Of a stretch of 9,049 nt of DNA, positions 1-6,839 are shown one piece after another. Source of the DNA: an uncultured Flavobacteriales bacterium (GTDB lineage: Bacteria; Bacteroidota; Bacteroidia; Flavobacteriales; CALTNV01). Every line of letters begins with the position of its first letter. Position 1 is the stretch's first letter. Position numbers and translations under genes: made by a program. The DNA is taken from positions 1 through 9,049 of the forward strand of contig CALTNV010000021.1 of assembly GCA_943845485.1 (NCBI GenBank), in the 5' to 3' direction. The notes under the pieces were generated by a model. That model made no database searches. It was not told the DNA's origin and saw only the letters and a list, made by a program, of their open reading frames with translations.

Positions 1-139
1 TTGTTTTTGCCTCAACAGGTTCAAATGTATTTACTGATCCTACAAATTCTGTCTCTCCAGTTTTAGTGAAGTATTTTTGAGAATATGTGTTTTTTGAAAT
101 AGATATTAATGCTATAATCAGTAATAATTGATATTTCAT
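1..139 (-). CDS. YceI-like secreted protein, N-terminal part only (runs off the window)
   Basis: Reading the minus strand from the ATG at 139 gives 46 open codons to the window edge. The first 20 or so residues form a signal peptide (MKYQLLLIIALISIS...), with likely cleavage near TYS-QKYF. The mature start, QKYFTKTGETEFVGSV followed by NTFEPVEAK, resembles the first strands of flavobacterial YceI-like proteins, small periplasmic lipocalin-like beta-barrels that bind isoprenoid lipids in characterised members. The barrel core lies outside the window, so the family call rests on this short stretch. The gene starts 20 nt after the stop of the cytochrome lipoprotein, so the two are probably co-transcribed. 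Its own promoter is not apparent. It could instead be another small secreted beta-barrel. Confidence 0.62.
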   Translation of the reverse strand, partial: MKYQLLLIIALISISKNTYSQKYFTKTGETEFVGSVNTFEPVEAKT

Positions 140-159
140 AAAAATGAGTTATAAAAATA

Positions 160-528
160 TTAATTTTCAAGGAAATTATTTTTTGACCAATTTTCAATAA
201 TGTCTCTATTTGATTGATTCATTAATCCAGACTGTGGCATTGGATTAGATATGTCATTTATTCTTTCAAGTAAATCTCCATTTTCAGTACTGCTTCTCAC
301 TTGATTATAATTTTCAAGTCTTAATCCAGCGCTAGCACTTGAACCAGAATGACAACCTTTACATTCTCTTGAGATAATAGGCTCTACATTTAATTCGTAT
401 GTTATTTCATTTGTATTTATGGGTGGGGGAGATGATGGAGAAGTTTCGGTGCTTGACTTGGTGCAGCTTGTTATGTGTAAGCATAAAAATAAAAGAATAT
501 AAATGTTAACCCTGTTTGTTTTTTTCAT
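160..528 (-). CDS. Mono-haem c-type cytochrome lipoprotein
   Basis: A 122-residue protein with a lipoprotein signal peptide: basic start MKKTNR, a hydrophobic stretch (about residues 8-20) and lipobox ITSC with lipid-bearing Cys22. A Ser/Pro-rich linker (about 23-40) leads to a small cytochrome c domain. The haem-binding motif CKGCH is at 56-60, preceded by VEPIISREC as is usual in Planctomycete-type cytochrome C domains. The NPMP segment at 96-99 supplies a plausible distal axial ligand, Met97, and a C-terminal helix ends in IIENW. It should be anchored in the envelope and carry one electron, but the partner is not visible. It is probably co-transcribed with the YceI-like gene 20 nt downstream. 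Haem attachment is well supported; the exact family is inferred from the spacing of the motifs. Confidence 0.82.
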   Translation of the reverse strand: MKKTNRVNIYILLFLCLHITSCTKSSTETSPSSPPPINTNEITYELNVEPIISRECKGCHSGSSASAGLRLENYNQVRSSTENGDLLERINDISNPMPQSGLMNQSNRDIIENWSKNNFLEN

Positions 529-558
529 AGTTTTAAAATTACCTAATTAATTTCTATA

Positions 559-593
559 TAAAATAGAAGGTAATAAAAAAACTACCTATTTTA
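559..593 (-). terminator. Possible weak terminator downstream of the porin gene
   Basis: AAAATA plus GGTA (560-565, 569-572) can pair with TACC plus TATTTT (583-592), leaving a three-base bulge (566-568) and an A-rich loop. On the minus strand the stem is followed by TTTTATATAG, and it lies about 60 nt past the porin stop. It is mostly A-T pairs and bulged, so it is only a candidate. The rest of the 124-bp gap between the porin and cytochrome genes is very AT-rich, with no promoter I could single out. Confidence 0.28.
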
Positions 594-652
594 ATTTATA
601 TTTAGTGTATTTTTGTTAAAAATATTTTATTTTTATTCAGTCTATTTTAAGT

Positions 653-1798
653 TTAATTAAAAGTATACTTAACGCTGAATTGAAGCCTATTTGCTTTTCC
701 TTTATTTAATGAAACATCTTGTCTAAAGCCGTTAAGATATTCTATTCCTAATACTCCATTTTTTATAAATTCATAGCATAAATCCATAGCATAATAACTT
801 AATGATTTTATATCACTAGTAGGTTGAAATTCATTTTTTTCAACACCACCATAGTTGTAAACTAATATGGTGTATAATTTATCATTCCACTGATGATGGT
901 AACCTACAGTAATTCCGTAATCCAATAAAGGTTCTAATCTTCCATTGCTACTAATTGCTGTTGAGAATCCTCCTCTATATCTTGCTAAACCAATACCATA
1001 AATTGTTTGAAACAAAATGTGATCATTTTTAAATGTATTTATTTTACCAGATAATCCAGCACCGTATAAAGTTTTATTAGATATTCTATTAACAGAGTCT
1101 TTAACACCTATTAAAGCTACATAACCCGAAATTTGAATATGAAATTTTTCTTTAAAATACCTGAACCTTGCGTTTATATCAGGTGCAGGATTCATTACCT
1201 GATAATTATCAGGTAATCCTTCAATTTTATTTGTTGGGGTTTCTAAAGCAATTGCCAAATATGAATTTTCACTGGTTTTGGTTTTATATCTAAACATAAC
1301 ATTTCTTGTAAATAAATATGCACCTGGTTTTTCAAAATCTAAAGTATTTGGGATAATATCTTCATCCATGAAATTTGACCAATATTGACCTACTCTAAAT
1401 TTATCATTAATATCAATATATGCATGTCTTAATCTAAAACTTCCTGATTCTCCATAAAAATCTCCTTCTACATACGTTTTTAACACACCTTTATTAAATG
1501 GTATTCTGGAATCAATATAAAGTCTGGTTTCTTTCGCATTAAGGTTAGCGTTTGTTCCTTTCGAGCCATCAGTTGGTATTTTGCTAACATCGAAAAAATC
1601 AGGTTGATTAATTGGATTAAAGTCATATATTAAATCTGCTTTTACATAACCTCCAATTTTAAAAAACGCATCTGTTTTGTTTATTTTGTTCCACCCATTT
1701 CCTTTAGGGGTATAAGTCTCTATTGAGTCTTGTTGACATAATAATGTACTGTAAGAAAACACAGCTAAAACTAAAATTCTAATTTTTTTCCAATACAT
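653..1798 (-). CDS. DcaP-like trimeric outer-membrane porin
   Basis: A 381-residue protein with an N-terminal Sec signal peptide (hydrophobic residues 8-20; TLLC is not a proper lipobox because Leu precedes Cys) and alternating beta-strand sequence ending in QFSVKYTFN, a typical outer-membrane strand with a near-terminal aromatic. Motifs of the DcaP-like porin family appear in order: GGYVKADLIYDF (49-60), NAKETRLYIDSR (87-98), YVEGDFYG (109-116), FRLRHAYI (121-128), VGQYWSNFMD (136-145) and LDFEKPG (153-159). Characterised DcaP proteins are trimeric channels favouring negatively charged solutes; the substrate here is unknown. The ATG at 1798 overlaps the end of the carbonic anhydrase gene by 20 nt, so translation is probably coupled and the two products related in function. 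The family call is firm, the physiological role is inference. Confidence 0.85.
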   Translation of the reverse strand: MYWKKIRILVLAVFSYSTLLCQQDSIETYTPKGNGWNKINKTDAFFKIGGYVKADLIYDFNPINQPDFFDVSKIPTDGSKGTNANLNAKETRLYIDSRIPFNKGVLKTYVEGDFYGESGSFRLRHAYIDINDKFRVGQYWSNFMDEDIIPNTLDFEKPGAYLFTRNVMFRYKTKTSENSYLAIALETPTNKIEGLPDNYQVMNPAPDINARFRYFKEKFHIQISGYVALIGVKDSVNRISNKTLYGAGLSGKINTFKNDHILFQTIYGIGLARYRGGFSTAISSNGRLEPLLDYGITVGYHHQWNDKLYTILVYNYGGVEKNEFQPTSDIKSLSYYAMDLCYEFIKNGVLGIEYLNGFRQDVSLNKGKANRLQFSVKYTFN

Positions 1799-2600
1799 CT
1801 TCCATTATTTTACGGTTATTAATAGCTTGAGTAGGTCTGTTGTTTGGTCCTATAACATTATAAAAAGATAATACTTGATTTTTACTGATTGAAATTTTAT
1901 CTTCAAGAATAATCCACTCCACATCTTCTGAACAAGGAGGTGTGGTTAAAGACCCTGAATAATGATGAATATTACTGATATCCATTTTATCTAGTTTATC
2001 AATATCAAAAACTTCCCCATTTAAGTTTATTTGTTCTCCTTTTTGTTTTGGTAGATTGTTTATCAACAAAGCTATTTCCTCATTATTTTCTGTTGACTCT
2101 TTGAATAAAAATGATATCACTGCAATTTTATTTTGATCACTTAAGTGAACCATGTGCATTTCCATAGGAAAAGATTCTCCGTTTACTGTATGCTCGCTAG
2201 GGGTATGAAAGTGAAATTGTTTAAGGGTGTATTTAACTCCGTTAATAGTTAATAAACTGGCATCATCAACATTAGCTTGTATCGTATGTCCATTATCAAT
2301 AATATCATGCATATGTTCATTATTTCTCACGGTTAGTTTTGACATTTTATAGTCTATGTCAAACTCATCGACTTTAATGAAGTCTGCTGATGAAATATTT
2401 ATAGGAGATTGATGTTTTCCATTTGAGCACTCAGAATATTTGGGACACAAGTCCCCCCAATAACTAGGTCCATCATTTCCTTTGTATGACCATTCTATAG
2501 GTACGGCTGATTTACTTTTATTTTGTTCGGTTTTATTTGTTGAACAAGATGCTATAGTTAATGAGATTGTAATTGCTATAAATATTTTTTTGTTTTTCAT
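1779..2600 (-). CDS. Alpha-carbonic anhydrase, lipoprotein form
   Basis: A 273-residue zinc enzyme interconverting CO2 and bicarbonate outside the cytoplasm. MKNKKIFIAITISLTIASC is a lipoprotein signal with lipobox IASC and lipid Cys19. The alpha-class fold starts at WSYKGNDGPSYWGDLCP (37-53) and QSPINI (64-69). The three zinc ligands are His130 and His132 in QFHFHTPSEH and His149 in MEMHMVH. Glu136 and Glu147 match the conserved second-shell acids, Thr219 in SLTTPPC matches the gatekeeper Thr199 of human CA II, and His105 in DNGHTI aligns with the proton-shuttle His64. Cys58 and Cys223 likely form the disulfide seen in bacterial alpha-class enzymes; Cys52 is extra. All catalytic residues are present, so it should be active. 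It heads a two-gene unit with the overlapping porin gene and lies downstream of the ndk terminator, so it needs its own promoter within about 2601-2698. Confidence 0.95.
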   Translation of the reverse strand: MKNKKIFIAITISLTIASCSTNKTEQNKSKSAVPIEWSYKGNDGPSYWGDLCPKYSECSNGKHQSPINISSADFIKVDEFDIDYKMSKLTVRNNEHMHDIIDNGHTIQANVDDASLLTINGVKYTLKQFHFHTPSEHTVNGESFPMEMHMVHLSDQNKIAVISFLFKESTENNEEIALLINNLPKQKGEQINLNGEVFDIDKLDKMDISNIHHYSGSLTTPPCSEDVEWIILEDKISISKNQVLSFYNVIGPNNRPTQAINNRKIMEDVLEKN

Positions 2601-2698
2601 AATTAAAAGTTTAAAATAATCAAACTTTAATTTTGAAGAAAGTCAAATTTTAATTTATATTTTAGACGTAAGGTTTTTAGGTTAATTATTAGGCATAA

Positions 2699-2723
2699 AA
2701 AAGCCCCTTAGAAAGGGGCTTTT
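2699..2723 (-). terminator. Intrinsic terminator of ndk
   Basis: A perfect 11-bp stem (AAAAGCCCCTT at 2699-2709, AAGGGGCTTTT at 2713-2723) with a three-base loop. On the minus strand it is followed by an uninterrupted T run (2702 down to 2697), giving a classic Rho-independent terminator 25 nt after the ndk stop. It separates ndk from the carbonic anhydrase-porin unit. The plus-strand side also has a short T run before A's, but no plus-strand gene precedes it. Confidence 0.92.
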
Positions 2724-2747
2724 AAAATCTATAAAGTCTATTTGTAA

Positions 2748-3167
2748 TTAAACTCTTTCGTATCTATTAAAATGGAAGTCGCCTTCTAAAGCTGCATTTT
2801 CATCAGAATCAGATCCGTGAACTGCATTTCTTCCAATAGATTCAGCATATAATTTTCTGATAGTACCTTCAGCAGCATCAGCTGGATTAGTAGCACCAAT
2901 TAATTCTCTGAAATCTGCAACAGCATTTTCTTTTTCTAAGATAGCAGCTATAATAGGACCAGAAGTCATATATTCTACTAATTCACCAAAAAATGGACGT
3001 TCGCTATGAACTCCATAAAATTCTTGAGCTTGAGCAGTAGTTAACTGAACTTGCTTCATTGCTTTAATTTCAAAACCTGCTTCTAAAATTTTGTCAATAA
3101 TTTTACCAGATACTTTGTTTTCTAAAGCATCAGGTTTTAACATTGTAAATGTTCTATTTGTAGCCAT
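2748..3167 (-). CDS. ndk: Nucleoside diphosphate kinase
   Basis: This 139-residue cytoplasmic enzyme moves the gamma phosphate of ATP to other nucleoside diphosphates through a phosphohistidine. The family signature is intact: [10 protein letters not shown] at the start with Lys11, the active-site His117 in NAVHGSDS, and the [10 protein letters not shown] stretch (101-110) before it. The length matches other Bacteroidota Ndk proteins. It is monocistronic: a terminator follows 25 nt after the stop, and a TATCTTTG -7 element lies 28 nt before the start. G+C and the use of GCA/GCT alanine codons are higher than in the surrounding genes, as expected for a well-expressed enzyme. It is divergent from the phosphoesterase operon, which also concerns nucleotide turnover. 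Confidence 0.97.
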   Translation of the reverse strand: MATNRTFTMLKPDALENKVSGKIIDKILEAGFEIKAMKQVQLTTAQAQEFYGVHSERPFFGELVEYMTSGPIIAAILEKENAVADFRELIGATNPADAAEGTIRKLYAESIGRNAVHGSDSDENAALEGDFHFNRYERV

Positions 3168-3185
3168 TGTATGTAACTTTTAAAC

Positions 3186-3193
3186 TATTTTTG
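3186..3193 (+). promoter_or_regulatory. Putative -7 box of the phosphoesterase-FKBP operon promoter
   Basis: TATTTTTG on the plus strand matches TAnnTTTG exactly. A TTG lies at 3167-3169, 16 nt upstream, slightly closer than usual for a -33 element. The leader to the ATG at 3266 would be about 65 nt. It sits two bases from the opposing ndk -7 box, so the two promoters would overlap. Chance occurrence is possible. Confidence 0.38.
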
Positions 3194-3195
3194 TG

Positions 3196-3203
3196 CAAAG
3201 ATA
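3196..3203 (-). promoter_or_regulatory. Putative -7 box of the ndk promoter
   Basis: The minus strand reads TATCTTTG, an exact match to the Bacteroidota -7 consensus TAnnTTTG, 28 nt upstream of the ndk ATG. That would give a leader of about 20 nt. No good TTTG or TTG -33 box is seen at the usual spacing; the region is A/T-rich there. The motif occurs by chance fairly often in DNA this rich in A+T, so position is the main support. Confidence 0.5.
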
Positions 3204-3265
3204 TTGAAAATAAGAAACATTAAAAATATCTTAAGTAAATAAATCGTAAATTAATTTTATTTTTC

Positions 3266-4279
3266 ATGAACTTTTCAGCCATACACAAGCAAATAACTGC
3301 AGCAAAACATATTTTAATTTCAACACATAAATCACCTGATGGAGACGCTATTGGATCTGCATTGGGCCTGTACCATTTCTTAAAATCTTTTGGTAAAGAG
3401 GATGTAGAAGTGCTCATTCAGGATAAATATGCTGATAATATGCTTTGGTTAGAGGGTGTGGATAAAATTAATATTGTTGATCAAAATCCAATTTTTGCTT
3501 CAGAATTAATTAATAAAGCAGATTTATTATTTATTGTAGATTATAATGCTTTTCATAGAGCTGGATCCATTGGTGAATCATTAAATAGTATTTCTAAAGA
3601 AAATATTATTTTAATAGATCATCATCCTCAGCCAGATGATATTGCTAATTATTTAATTTCTGATACCTCAAAATGTTCAGCATCTCAAATGGTTTATGAG
3701 TTTATTAATAATCTTGGAGAGATGGATAAATTAAATGTTGCTGCTGGAGAAGCAATTTATACAGGAATAATGACAGATACAGGTAGTTTTAGGTTTCCTC
3801 AAACATCAAGCGATACCCATAGAATTATTGCTGATTTGTTAGATTTAGGAGTTCAAAAAACAAAAATTCATCAAAGTGTTTATGATACCAGAGAGCTTGA
3901 TGCGCTTAAATTACTTGGTTATGCTTTGGGTGAAAAGTTACTAGTTTTGGAAGATTGTGCAACTGGTATCATTAGTTTAACTGCTGATGAGTTAACTCGT
4001 TTTAATAATAAAAAAGGATATACAGAAGGGTTAGTAAATTATGCTTTATCTGTAAAAGGAATTAAAATGGCTGTGTTTTTAGCTGATAAGGACGGAAAAA
4101 GAAAAATGTCTTTCAGATCAAAAGGAAATTTTTCTGTGAATGATTTTGCCAGAAATTACTTTAACGGTGGTGGTCATGTAAATGCTGCAGGAGGTATGAG
4201 TATGGATACTATTGAAAATACTTTAGAAAAGATAATTAAAAATGTAAAAAAACATAAAAATGAAATCGTTAATTCATAA
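3266..4279 (+). CDS. nrnA: DHH/DHHA1 phosphoesterase, NrnA-like (oligoribonuclease / pAp phosphatase)
   Basis: A 337-residue cytoplasmic protein of the DHH superfamily. Motif I is HKSPDGDAIGS (21-31), Asp92 lies in FIVDYNA, the signature DHH is at 118-120 (ILIDHHPQPDD), and Asp171 lies in MTDTGSFRF. Together these supply the metal ligands of a two-Mn centre. The C-terminal DHHA1 domain carries GGGHVNAAGG (301-310), which binds the nucleic-acid or nucleotide substrate. Length and domain order match NrnA, which degrades short RNA oligonucleotides and dephosphorylates pAp; a c-di-nucleotide phosphodiesterase role is also known in this family and cannot be excluded. It is the first gene of a three-gene operon: its last 20 nt overlap the GldI-like gene, indicating translational coupling. 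The ATG at 3266 places motif I at the usual distance from the N-terminus. Confidence 0.93.
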   Translation: MNFSAIHKQITAAKHILISTHKSPDGDAIGSALGLYHFLKSFGKEDVEVLIQDKYADNMLWLEGVDKINIVDQNPIFASELINKADLLFIVDYNAFHRAGSIGESLNSISKENIILIDHHPQPDDIANYLISDTSKCSASQMVYEFINNLGEMDKLNVAAGEAIYTGIMTDTGSFRFPQTSSDTHRIIADLLDLGVQKTKIHQSVYDTRELDALKLLGYALGEKLLVLEDCATGIISLTADELTRFNNKKGYTEGLVNYALSVKGIKMAVFLADKDGKRKMSFRSKGNFSVNDFARNYFNGGGHVNAAGGMSMDTIENTLEKIIKNVKKHKNEIVNS

Positions 4280-4799
4280 GTTAGTTATATGTTTTATTTT
4301 TCTATGTATTACTTCTTGTGAAGATAATACAATAGAACAAAAGAATAAAAAACAAGTTAATAAAAAAGAGATTGAACATTACCACCTTCGTTATAAAAAT
4401 GAAGAAAAATACAGAATTGAACAATATATTAAACGTTCTGGCTTGAAAATGGAGCAAACAGGTAGTGGATTGTATTACAAGGTTTATAAAAAAAATACAG
4501 AAGGAGTTACTATTGAAGAAAATAATAAAGTTGTTTTTAATTATGTGATGTTTGATTTAAGGGGAGATACTTTGTATAAAGATTTATCTAATAAGCATTT
4601 TATCATTACAAATGGTACTGATGCCGAAAGTGGAATACACGAGGGCTTAATGAAAATGAAAGAAGGTGAATCGGCTATTTTAATTATGACATCACAACTT
4701 GGGCACGGACTAATGGGAGATAATAGAAATATCCCTCCTCAGACTACTTTAAAAGTTGATGTTGAAGTATTAGAAGTTGAAAAACCCACTTATGAATAA
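4260..4799 (+). CDS. gldI: FKBP-type peptidyl-prolyl isomerase lipoprotein, GldI-like
   Basis: A 179-residue lipoprotein: MKSLIHKLVICFIFLCITSC carries lipobox ITSC with Cys20. A charged, Lys/Glu-rich segment (21-60) is followed by one FKBP domain (about 68-173). The domain shows FNYVMFDLRGDTLY (93-106), GIHEGLMKMKEGESA (125-139) and IPPQTTLKVDVEVLEVE (158-174), matching the central helix and last strands of FKBP12. Two FKBP12 active-site aromatics are absent: the position of Trp59 is Ile126, and the AYG of the Tyr82 loop reads GHG (148-150). Isomerase activity may be weak and a chaperone role is possible. Architecture, size and position after the DHH gene resemble GldI, required for gliding motility in Flavobacterium, but whether this organism glides cannot be told from the window. 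It overlaps the genes on both sides (20 and 8 nt). Confidence 0.72.
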   Translation: MKSLIHKLVICFIFLCITSCEDNTIEQKNKKQVNKKEIEHYHLRYKNEEKYRIEQYIKRSGLKMEQTGSGLYYKVYKKNTEGVTIEENNKVVFNYVMFDLRGDTLYKDLSNKHFIITNGTDAESGIHEGLMKMKEGESAILIMTSQLGHGLMGDNRNIPPQTTLKVDVEVLEVEKPTYE

Positions 4800-5637
4800 T
4801 TTAAAATATATTTGTTTTTTAGCTATTTTATCTGTTATTTCTTGTAAAAATAATAGAGAAAAATCATGTGTTGCTGATGATGTTTTTTTAGATTCAGAAT
4901 TTAAAAATATACCATATTCTAACAGATTTCCAAGTTACATAAATACTTCCTCAGGTTTAAAATATAAAATTTTATCAAGAGAAAAAGTAGGGGATTCTAT
5001 TTTTAAAGATGATATTTTATTAGTGAATTATAAAATTTTAATTGATGCTAAATTACTTTTTAAAAACTCTAATTTAAACCAAAGATTTTTAGTGAAAGAT
5101 TATGGCTTTTATTTACCAAGACTAACTTCTGTTTTAAGCTATTTAAAGGTGGGAGATAGTGTAAATATTTTTATTCCCAAAGGATATTACTCAAAAAAAG
5201 ATGGTGTTTTAGCTGATATTGAAAATAATGATATTTTATTTTCAATAAAATTTAATAAATCCGTAGCAAAATACTCATATTTTAATACAGGTAACTGGAA
5301 TGATGTTAATAATGGGATTAAAGTTGCTTTAGTTAAGCCGAATACGGAAGAAAATAAGACTTTTAAAACCAATGAATTAGTAGAGATGTATTATGCTGTT
5401 TATATAGATGGTGGTGATTCTATAAAATTGGTAGAAAGTAATTTTGAAGCTTTAAACCCTTTAGTTTTTAGTTATGGAGAGTATCCGTTTATAGAAGGAT
5501 TAAATATGATTTTACCAACGATTAAACATAAGCAAAAAATGAAAGTAAAAATTCCTTCATTTTTTGCTTATGGGGAAAAAGGAACGAATATCATTCCTCC
5601 AAATTCAGATTTAATATTTGATATAGAAATAAAATAA
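4792..5637 (+). CDS. Lipoprotein with two FKBP-like domains
   Basis: The likely start is the ATG at 4792, 8 nt before the end of the preceding gene; a TTG at 4777 adds only five residues (KNPL) ahead of the same signal peptide and looks unnecessary. The 281-residue product has lipobox VISC with Cys18 after a hydrophobic run. Two FKBP-like regions follow: residues about 53-155 (SGLKYKIL, LSYLKVGDSVNIFIPKGYY, NNDILFSIKF), which is degenerate, and about 173-281 (NNGIKVALV, PFIEGLNMILPTIK, FFAYGEKG at 258-265, PPNSDLIFDIEI). The second keeps the AYG loop with Tyr260 and the typical final strand, so it may be the active isomerase while the first serves as a dimer or substrate domain. It should face the periplasm or outer surface. 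Its place behind the GldI-like gene suggests related envelope protein folding. The specific client is unknown. Confidence 0.82.
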   Translation: MNNLKYICFLAILSVISCKNNREKSCVADDVFLDSEFKNIPYSNRFPSYINTSSGLKYKILSREKVGDSIFKDDILLVNYKILIDAKLLFKNSNLNQRFLVKDYGFYLPRLTSVLSYLKVGDSVNIFIPKGYYSKKDGVLADIENNDILFSIKFNKSVAKYSYFNTGNWNDVNNGIKVALVKPNTEENKTFKTNELVEMYYAVYIDGGDSIKLVESNFEALNPLVFSYGEYPFIEGLNMILPTIKHKQKMKVKIPSFFAYGEKGTNIIPPNSDLIFDIEIK

Positions 5638-5663
5638 GAAAACTTATTGTTCAGCAAGTTTTC
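5638..5663 (-). terminator. Candidate terminator between convergent genes
   Basis: GAAAACTT (5638-5645) and AAGTTTTC (5656-5663) form an 8-bp perfect inverted repeat with a 10-nt loop. It begins right after the double-FKBP stop and overlaps the end of the methyltransferase gene. On the minus strand the stem runs into TTATTTTATTTC, T-rich but broken; on the plus strand there is only the stem's own TTTT. The two genes have just six bases between their stops, so a shared terminator is expected here, but the stem has few G-C pairs. Confidence 0.45.
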
Positions 5664-6369
5664 CTAATATAAAAACACAAGGTTTTTTTTGAATATCTGG
5701 TGTTGATGTCTTTTTCCAAACATGAATTGGTTTTGTTTGAATAAATTCATCAGAACTGTTTACGTTGGTTGCAATACAAAGTTGAATATCTTTAGGAGTA
5801 ATTTCTAAAATTGTTTCCAAAACTTGCAAATTCCTAAAGGGGGTATCCATAAAAATTTGTGACGCATTTTGTTTTTCAACCAATGAAATCATTTTTTTTA
5901 TTTTTCCTGCCCTATCTGATTTATCTTTTGGTAAATATCCTGAAAAGCTAAAATGTTGTCCATTTAATCCCGAAGCCATTAAGGCCATAAAAAATGAAGA
6001 TGGACCAACTAAAGGTATTACTTTTATATTGTTTTTGTGAGCCAGTCCTGCAATTTCAGCTCCAGGATCAGCAATTCCAGGGCAGCCAGCATCAGATAAT
6101 ACTCCAAAATCATATCCGTCTTTAAGCAACTTAATTACATTTTGTAAATCTTGGGCTTCTCTGTATTTTCCAATATTGAATAAGGTAAGTTCACTAATAT
6201 TTAAAGTTGGGACACATTTTTTTAAAAATCTTCTAGTAATTTTTTCGTTTTCAACACAATAGTATTTTAAATTTTTAATTAAGTTTAAATTGTGTGGAGG
6301 TATAAAAACATCACTATCTGCATCACCAATTGTACAGGGTATAAGGTAAAGTTTTCCAGCTTTTTTCAT
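5644..6369 (-). CDS. SAM-dependent methyltransferase, short RsmI-like (tetrapyrrole methylase fold)
   Basis: A 241-residue protein of the tetrapyrrole methylase fold, the group containing the 16S rRNA C1402 2'-O-methyltransferase RsmI. Seen in order: KLYLIPCTIGDADSD (6-20), where classical RsmI has a TPIGN-type loop; ENEKITRRFLKK (40-51); VLSDAGCPGIADPG (90-103); VIPLVGPSSFFMALMASG (117-134); FSGYLP (142-147) and FMDTPFRN (173-180). The SAM-binding core is intact, so it is probably active. It lacks the C-terminal extension of Escherichia coli RsmI (about 285 residues) and belongs to a shorter version common in Bacteroidota; whether this form modifies rRNA is uncertain, so no symbol is given. 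The ATG overlaps the phosphatase stop as TAATG, so translation is coupled. Confidence 0.87.
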   Translation of the reverse strand: MKKAGKLYLIPCTIGDADSDVFIPPHNLNLIKNLKYYCVENEKITRRFLKKCVPTLNISELTLFNIGKYREAQDLQNVIKLLKDGYDFGVLSDAGCPGIADPGAEIAGLAHKNNIKVIPLVGPSSFFMALMASGLNGQHFSFSGYLPKDKSDRAGKIKKMISLVEKQNASQIFMDTPFRNLQVLETILEITPKDIQLCIATNVNSSDEFIQTKPIHVWKKTSTPDIQKKPCVFILGKLAEQ

Positions 6370-6824
6370 TAGTACTTTTTTATAATTTCCAAGCAGGCGT
6401 TATTAAGTAATTGATATACATGTTCAAAACCATCATCTTTACTCCAGTAAGGGTCTGGTACTTCTATAGTTTTTTCACTTGTATTTTCTGATAAAATCAA
6501 TTTTACTTTTTTCAAATAGCTTTTATTAGATGTTAATTTACAGATGTTGTCAAAATTGCTTTTATCCATTACATAAATTAAATCATAATGTTCAAAATCG
6601 TGATTCTCATCAAATTGCTTTCCTTTTTGTTGACTTATATCAATATTGTAATCATTTGCTTTTTTAATACTTCTTGGGTCTGGATGTTCTCCTATATGAT
6701 AATCTGAAGTACTAGCAGATTCAATTTCCCATTCTAATTTATTATTTATACAAATAGATTTCATAATACCTTCTGCTAATGGAGATCTACAAATATTGCC
6801 AAGGCAAACCATTAATATTTTCAT
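6369..6824 (-). CDS. Low-molecular-weight protein tyrosine phosphatase
   Basis: The preferred start is the ATG at 6824 (MKILMVCLGNICRSP), giving 151 residues, the normal family size. A TTG at 6845 would add seven residues but lies inside the terminator hairpin upstream, so I reject it. The P-loop C-X5-R-S is at 7-14 (Cys7 nucleophile, Arg13 phosphate-binding) and the general acid Asp124 lies in VPDPYW near the C-terminus. These are the full catalytic set of a cytoplasmic LMW-PTP acting on phosphotyrosine or a related phosphoester. An arsenate reductase of the same fold is less likely, as it would need further conserved cysteines and lack the DPY acid loop. The next gene starts within its stop codon. 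The hairpin ending 15 nt before its ATG means expression depends on readthrough from dnaA or on a promoter I did not find. Confidence 0.93.
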   Translation of the reverse strand: MKILMVCLGNICRSPLAEGIMKSICINNKLEWEIESASTSDYHIGEHPDPRSIKKANDYNIDISQQKGKQFDENHDFEHYDLIYVMDKSNFDNICKLTSNKSYLKKVKLILSENTSEKTIEVPDPYWSKDDGFEHVYQLLNNACLEIIKKY

Positions 6825-6839
6825 AATTTTTAAAGATAA

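Noticed and set aside
2606..2628. Inverted repeat AAAGTTT / AAACTTT just upstream of the carbonic anhydrase start
   Set aside because: Seven A/T-rich pairs with a nine-base loop; too weak to call an operator or riboswitch.
2621..2647. Possible carbonic anhydrase promoter: minus-strand TAAAGTTTG with TTTG upstream
   Set aside because: The -7 box has one extra spacer base and the two elements are only 14 bases apart, so it does not meet the consensus; chance is likely in such AT-rich DNA.
3220..3417. Minus-strand open frame of 65 codons over the start of the DHH phosphoesterase gene
   Set aside because: It is antisense to the conserved DHH motif I region, has no homology I recognise, and spans the divergent promoter gap.
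5187..5372. Minus-strand open frame of 61 codons inside the double-FKBP gene
   Set aside because: Antisense shadow of a well-supported coding region with no signal or domain of its own.
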